Source: Crocinitomicaceae bacterium (lineage in GTDB: Bacteria > Bacteroidota > Bacteroidia > Flavobacteriales_D > Crocinitomicaceae). From it: DNA of 64,000 nt. How positions within the stretch are numbered: the stretch's first letter is position 1; each line of letters starts with the position of its first letter. Made by a program: the position numbers and the translations under genes. The DNA lies in assembly GCA_016708105.1 (NCBI GenBank), contig JADJGJ010000002.1, positions 1-64,000 on the forward strand, read 5' to 3'. Below the pieces are notes generated by a model. The model saw nothing but the letters and a program-made list of their open reading frames with translations. It was not told the origin of the DNA and did no database searches. This document shows, piece by piece, positions 61,001-64,000 of the stretch.

Positions 61001-61215
61001 AATAGTTGTTCAACGCCATTCCTGAAATCAACCCCAATTACCGGATGAATGTGAAAACGCGGTGCCAGTTTTAAAAACTCAAGACAGGCTGATGTATTGT
61101 TGATGTCAGTTAATGCAAATGATGAAATGCCGTTTTTTGCCGCCAGTTCAAGTAAGTTATCAGGGCTGAGAGTCCCGTAACGCAAACTGTAATATGTGTG
61201 CGAGTTGAGGTAAAT
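58072..61215 (-). CDS. DnaE-type DNA polymerase III alpha subunit (second, non-housekeeping type)
   Basis: About 1047 residues. The PHP motif YLNSHTYYSLRYG is encoded upstream of the first ATG/GTG/TTG-type start (TTG 61185), so ATT at 61215, where relatives have ATG, is the likely start. Then FALTDINN, the polymerase core GRGSGANSVVAYLL, PDFDIDFSWRNREDIT (catalytic Asp), YQEDVIKVAHFFAGL, FAKGHSASYA, and an OB-fold domain. It is shorter than housekeeping DnaE (about 1160-1450), like the alpha subunits that go with DinB or ImuB. Two palindromic repeats are read in frame: 58146-58195 (SVGTGRSVGTGRD) and 58670-58709 (RRRRSRPAPTG). Confidence 0.93.
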   Translation of the reverse strand: MYLNSHTYYSLRYGTLSPDNLLELAAKNGISSFALTDINNTSACLEFLKLAPRFHIHPVIGVDFRNGVEQLFIALAKNNAGFEEINQYLTPFLQNKSETESGVLPIPAHAPEFKNAWVVYPFQRNRFYHLREHEFIGISPADLDYVRIKKTDLSRAVILQPVTFQTKKDFNAHRLLRAIDKNVLLSKLPESEQAQPEHRMLPLHELMDLYKDYPQLIENTRYILESCDVFFDFSDEAEPQNQKYYLGNAEEDQNMLARLCEEGIPYRYTKKTKQIQERIEKELTTIQQMGFTSYFLMNWDIVSYARSKGYFYVGRGSGANSVVAYLLRITDVDPIELDLYFERFINLYRTNPPDFDIDFSWRNREDITDYIFRRFKHVALVATYNTFQRKAVIRELGKVFGLPKEEIDNLGSRIPSDRDINQISRLVLKYSEYIHGFPSHLSIHASGIVISEKPIHYFTATFLPPRGYPTIQFDMHIAEDVGLYKFDILSQRGLGKIKDAIEIIRKRRPDEPDIDIHDLKRFKQDERIKEMLRNAKAIGCFYVESPAMRMLLRKLRVDDYLGLVAASSVIRPGVAQSGMMQAYIQRFRNPERRKDAHPVLLDLMPETFGVMVYQEDVIKVAHFFAGLTLGEADKMRRGMSGKYRSREEFEQVRLKFFENCHRMGHAPEVTAEIWRQTESFAGYAFAKGHSASYAVESYQSLFLKAYYPLEYMVATINNYGGFYQTELYVNEARLHGGKIHPPCVNMSEYETTLYGQNIYLGFHLLHNFETQIASEIVHEREEFGAYKNFNDFIDRIKFSLEQISILIRVDAFRFTGKSKRSLLWEAHFKMQSSHAQPRRRRSRPAPTGLESEMDYGMKDLFRIQRPEYEIPDLHSNVFEDAFDQIELLSFPLYNPFLLLRADDTPAVLAKDLHQHVGKIVWIKGYLIHRKHAQTKKGEIMCFGTFLDEEGQWLDTVHFPPVAQRYPFRGTAVYKVRGRVNEEYDCIHVEAEYMEKMEVMEDPRYSTNSVGTGRSVGTGRDLSLHEDVKTNKELRKKYGRFTASSGKI
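58146..58195. repeat. Palindromic repeat copy 2, inside dnaE-type gene, with 18-base tandem
   Basis: A perfect 28-base palindrome (58146-58173, arm GTAGGGACAGGTCG) whose right half plus GGAG is repeated in tandem (58160-58177 and 58178-58195). The 18-base unit equals six codons, so the frame is kept. It encodes a repeated Ser-Val-Gly-Thr-Gly-Arg near the C-terminus. Confidence 0.85.
58670..58709. repeat. Palindromic repeat copy 3, inside dnaE-type gene
   Basis: A perfect 40-base palindrome with arm AACCCCGTAGGCGCAGGTCG. The core is the same as copy 1 (22652). It encodes an Arg/Pro-rich stretch that does not look like the surrounding polymerase. Confidence 0.85.
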
Positions 61216-61429
61216 ACAGATTCGTTTTTTAGGTTGATCAGGGAAATTCGTTTTTGCTTTTCAAATGTATTAAAAAATAATCAATAAAGCGACTAAAAAA
61301 TAATCATTCAATTCTGTGTTTATTAATATTCAATGAGATAAATAACTAAATTTGGCATAGAAAACGTCATTAATACAATCGAGTTCTCCGATTTCAAAAC
61401 GATTTAAGATATTATTTATTTAATCCGCA

Positions 61430-61457
61430 GTAGGCGGAAGCCGCGACTTCCGCCTAC
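61430..61457. repeat. Palindromic repeat copy 4
   Basis: 28 bases, arms GTAGGCGGAAG and CTTCCGCCTAC with CCGCGA between. It lies 28 bases before the ORF6N gene and about 215 bases before the dnaE-type gene start. Confidence 0.8.
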
Positions 61458-61484
61458 GGGATGATGAGAAAAAAATAAAAACAA

Positions 61485-62012
61485 ATGACAGAGCAAATGA
61501 TTATACCCGATGAACGTCTGCTAAATAAAATCTATTTAATCAGAGGGCAAAAAGTGATGCTGGACAGAGATTTGGCTGAATTGTACGGAGTAGAAACCAA
61601 ACGACTCAAAGAACAGGTGAAGCGGAATATTAAAAGATTTCCGGGAGATTTTATGTTTGAAATGTCTCAGCCGGAGTTTGAAATTTGGAGGTCGCAATTT
61701 GCGACCTCCAAATCCGACAAACAAGGATTGCGGCACAAGCCTTTTTGTTTCACCGAACATGGAGTATTAATGTTATCCTCTGTTCTGTCAAGTGAAAGAG
61801 CAATCGAAGTCAACATCCGCATCATGCGATTATTTAATCAGATGCGTGAAATGATTCTATCAAATAAAGACATGTTGAAAGAGCTTGAGGGACTGCGTGA
61901 AAAAATCAACTCACAAGATGAGCGAATAGAATTAGTTTTTGATTATCTCACCAAGCTGATTACAAAACAAGAAACCGAACCTGAGCGAGTGAAAATTGGA
62001 TTTAAAAAATAG
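61485..62012 (+). CDS. ORF6N-domain protein
   Basis: 175 residues. The ORF6N domain spans about 8-100: KIYLIRGQKVMLDRDLAELYGVETKRLKEQVKRN, FPGDFMFEMSQPEF, and CFTEHGVLMLSSVLSSERAIEVNIRIMRLF. A C-terminal coiled coil follows (EELREKINSQDERIEL-like). ORF6N/KilA-N proteins are DNA-binding proteins found in phages and on chromosomes of Bacteroidota; the role is unknown. The palindromic repeat lies just upstream, suggesting that this locus tolerates mobile DNA. Confidence 0.88.
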   Translation: MTEQMIIPDERLLNKIYLIRGQKVMLDRDLAELYGVETKRLKEQVKRNIKRFPGDFMFEMSQPEFEIWRSQFATSKSDKQGLRHKPFCFTEHGVLMLSSVLSSERAIEVNIRIMRLFNQMREMILSNKDMLKELEGLREKINSQDERIELVFDYLTKLITKQETEPERVKIGFKK

Positions 62013-62125
62013 AAAAATCTGCTGGCGTGAGCATCTTGCTCGTGCCTAACACAAATCCTTATATGGGTTTCATTGCAATTTATCCGAATTAAAATAAATA
62101 TCTTCACACCACAAAAAACGAATAA

Positions 62126-63352
62126 ATGAACCCAATTCAACTCTTACAATGCCTGTGTATAGGTGTTGTGTTTTTTTCATGTGCCGGACAAAGTGAAACG
62201 TCTAACTCACAACCATCAGATACCACCCAAGTGATTACGGATGCACCTGATACCAGTAGTCATGAAGCGTTTATTGAATCAGTAAAAAAATTCAGAATGG
62301 CTTCAGAGCAAAATTCTCCCGGATTTGAAGTATCAGGAAATCTTTTTTTTGAAGGATCAGCCGGATTTAAAATATATAATTTTCAAGAATCGTTTGATGA
62401 CTATCAACTGAATATCATGTTCAGCATTGTATTAAACGGAAATACGGATTTTCAAAATATTCAGGCAGGTAACGACGTTTTTACTCAAGTGCCTGAATGG
62501 TTAAACAAGAATCAAATTCAAGCCACTATTTATGAGGGAAATTTTAGTACATCGTACGATTTTCAAAAAGACAATTCGAAAGATTTTTTGCTTTCAAGTG
62601 AAAAAAGTTTCAGAGATCGAATCATAGCCTCCAAAAAGATTGTATTGTTTGACGGATTAAATGGATTAAAGAACACTGAAATAATGGCAAATTCAGACTA
62701 CGCCATGAATGACGGAGTGCTTGATGGGCACAAAGAAGATTTTACATTTGTTGAAGGAGGAAAAAAACCTGCTACCATTTATCTTGATCATGCGCAAACA
62801 GGTAACTTGGGCGGCGAGGGTACAAATCGTGAAATTCATTATCAACTGGTGTGGCAATGGCAAAATCTGAAAGAAAATCTTGGTGATTCTTATTGGGAAA
62901 CCGGATTCAGATGTACTTATGAATCGTGCATTGAGCAGCTGGAATTCTTCAAAACAAAACGTTGCCAACTTTCAGAAGGAACAGATGGATATTTTATGAA
63001 AGAAAATTGCCAAAACGGCGGTGCTGATTATTTTCAATTAGTGGATCATAATTACCTCTTAACCTCTTGCATTCGCAAAGATGATAACAATGACGATATT
63101 GGAAGCGATTACTTGGTGACAATTTTTCAAGATTATACAAAATACACGTTGTTTTTTGTGCGCTCAGAAAAAGTTGATCTCAACGTGAATGGATATCGTG
63201 ATGTACTCAATGAATTTACTCCATATTACATTACGGTTTATGAAGAAGATTCCGGAATTGAAAAACATGAAACAGCAGATGGATTTGGTTCAGCAACGTA
63301 TACACGTTTTTGTGAGTCTTATAATCTCATGCCGTGTGATTATAGTAATTAA
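62126..63352 (+). CDS. Large lipoprotein of unknown function
   Basis: 408 residues with lipobox GVVFFSC (about Cys18) and a Ser/Thr-rich linker. The body has FRMASEQNSPGFEVSGNLFFEGSAGFKIYNF and later WQWQNLKENLGDSYWETGFRCTYESCIEQLEFF with paired Cys. No family recognised. Most likely at the periplasmic face of a membrane. Confidence 0.7.
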   Translation: MNPIQLLQCLCIGVVFFSCAGQSETSNSQPSDTTQVITDAPDTSSHEAFIESVKKFRMASEQNSPGFEVSGNLFFEGSAGFKIYNFQESFDDYQLNIMFSIVLNGNTDFQNIQAGNDVFTQVPEWLNKNQIQATIYEGNFSTSYDFQKDNSKDFLLSSEKSFRDRIIASKKIVLFDGLNGLKNTEIMANSDYAMNDGVLDGHKEDFTFVEGGKKPATIYLDHAQTGNLGGEGTNREIHYQLVWQWQNLKENLGDSYWETGFRCTYESCIEQLEFFKTKRCQLSEGTDGYFMKENCQNGGADYFQLVDHNYLLTSCIRKDDNNDDIGSDYLVTIFQDYTKYTLFFVRSEKVDLNVNGYRDVLNEFTPYYITVYEEDSGIEKHETADGFGSATYTRFCESYNLMPCDYSN

Positions 63353-63420
63353 AAAATGTGTAATATAGATTTTCAGTTAGTACCATCTTTTAAATCACAT
63401 TGAAAATTTAAACGGTAGTT

Positions 63421-64000
63421 ATGTATCAGAAAAGCGCTCCTCACTTCAATTTGGCAAATGGTTATTGTTATGTTTTGCCTCAGTATATAGTTATTACAGA
63501 TAGTCATGATGTGAATGCGGTGCTCAGAAAGAAGGACACTAATGTTTATTCTGTTTTTACCTTGTTTTTTCTGATGGTGCTAGTTGGATTTTTGCTTGGT
63601 GGAAACTGGTTATATCAAATAGGTAAAACACAAGACAGCGTTTACTTATTTGTTTGCGCAATTTTATCATTGTATTTTTTATTGCGATGGAGAAAACGTT
63701 CTAACCAAAATGTAATAGAGCGAGAAAAAGTACTTGCCATCAACATGAAAAAAGTTATGCTCAATCCTGCTTTTGTGATCACGTTTAAAGATAAAAAAGG
63801 GAAAATTAAAGAACGCGTGCTGATGATGGAGGCAAAAGGATTTGATCAGATCACTAATGCTCTTCAGATTTTTAAGCAAGAAAAATTGTTTGATAAAATT
63901 CAGACCATATACAAACCGGTTGCAGAAAAATCATTTAAAAATGCCGGTGAATGCAAGGTAGAGGTTGAGCCAAAAGCAATATCTCAAGAGACACAAAAAA
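63421..64000 (+). CDS. Membrane-associated protein, cut by the window end
   Basis: Open frame from ATG 63421 to the window end (193 codons, no stop). It begins MYQKSAPHFNLANGYCYVLPQYIVI, has two membrane segments (about 45-62, FTLFFLMVLVGFLLGG, and 74-88, VYLFVCAILSLYFLL), then a basic region and a PH-like domain (VLAINMKKVMLNPAFVITFKDKKGKIKERVLMM in strands). The arrangement resembles bacterial PH-domain membrane proteins. The stop codon lies beyond the window. Confidence 0.7.
   Translation, partial: MYQKSAPHFNLANGYCYVLPQYIVITDSHDVNAVLRKKDTNVYSVFTLFFLMVLVGFLLGGNWLYQIGKTQDSVYLFVCAILSLYFLLRWRKRSNQNVIEREKVLAINMKKVMLNPAFVITFKDKKGKIKERVLMMEAKGFDQITNALQIFKQEKLFDKIQTIYKPVAEKSFKNAGECKVEVEPKAISQETQK

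Overview
The window reads as an AT-rich chromosomal segment of a Bacteroidota bacterium, most likely Flavobacteriales/Crocinitomicaceae-like. Pointers are two large proteins ending in the gliding-type (CHU_C, type IX secretion) C-terminal domain, HmuY and TonB-dependent receptor genes, two-component-propeller proteins, SpoIIE phosphatases, GatC, a DinB/second-DnaE pair and promoters of the TTTG/TAnnTTTG type. No rRNA or tRNA gene was found.

Layout. 1-8 kb is an accessory island: a full-length group II intron with a many-times frameshifted maturase (188-2090); a leftward operon-like module (thioredoxin-fold protein, secreted protein, two DUF2024 proteins, MarR regulator, YggS) framed by two inverted copies of a hairpin repeat and carrying three copies of a palindromic operator; a HigBA-like toxin-antitoxin pair with a broken toxin; and a tyrosine recombinase. 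8-20 kb is ordinary chromosome: DUF255 thioredoxin protein, M1 peptidase with a predicted barrel, GT87-like membrane protein, EamA transporter, universal stress protein, quinone-reductase-like MDR protein. At 20.5-22.1 kb sits an IS1634-family element flanked by perfect 92-bp direct repeats. 22-34 kb holds surface and signalling genes: two CHU_C paralogues around a histidine kinase, and a giant propeller-SpoIIE protein. 34-42 kb has an ECF sigma/anti-sigma pair, clpX-clpP, rsmI, another SpoIIE protein and an FKBP. A 1-kb gene-free stretch with a minisatellite follows. 42.7-49.7 kb is a putative denitrification/haem locus: lipoprotein-type cytochrome cd1 nitrite reductase (NirS), two HmuY-like proteins, a TonB-dependent receptor and a Crp/Fnr regulator. 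49.7-56 kb: gatC, an acyltransferase, trpS, a lipoprotein, then an ECF sigma regulon whose promoters (TGTAAC-N16/17-CGTC) recur three times. 56-61 kb: dinB and a DnaE-type polymerase, the latter with palindromic repeats inserted in frame. 61-64 kb: ORF6N protein, a lipoprotein and a gene cut by the window end.

How they work together. The MarR module looks self-regulated through one shared palindrome. The nirS neighbourhood suggests haem or iron capture feeding a haem-c/d1 enzyme under Crp/Fnr control. The ECF sigma factor appears to drive its own gene, a TonB-C-like periplasmic protein and an outer-membrane barrel protein.

Quality warning. Many frameshifts (group II maturase, yggS, the IS transposase, one CHU_C gene) are repaired by adding single bases to homopolymers. 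That pattern points to sequence undercalls rather than true gene decay; several calls below are therefore marked as frameshifted rather than dead.
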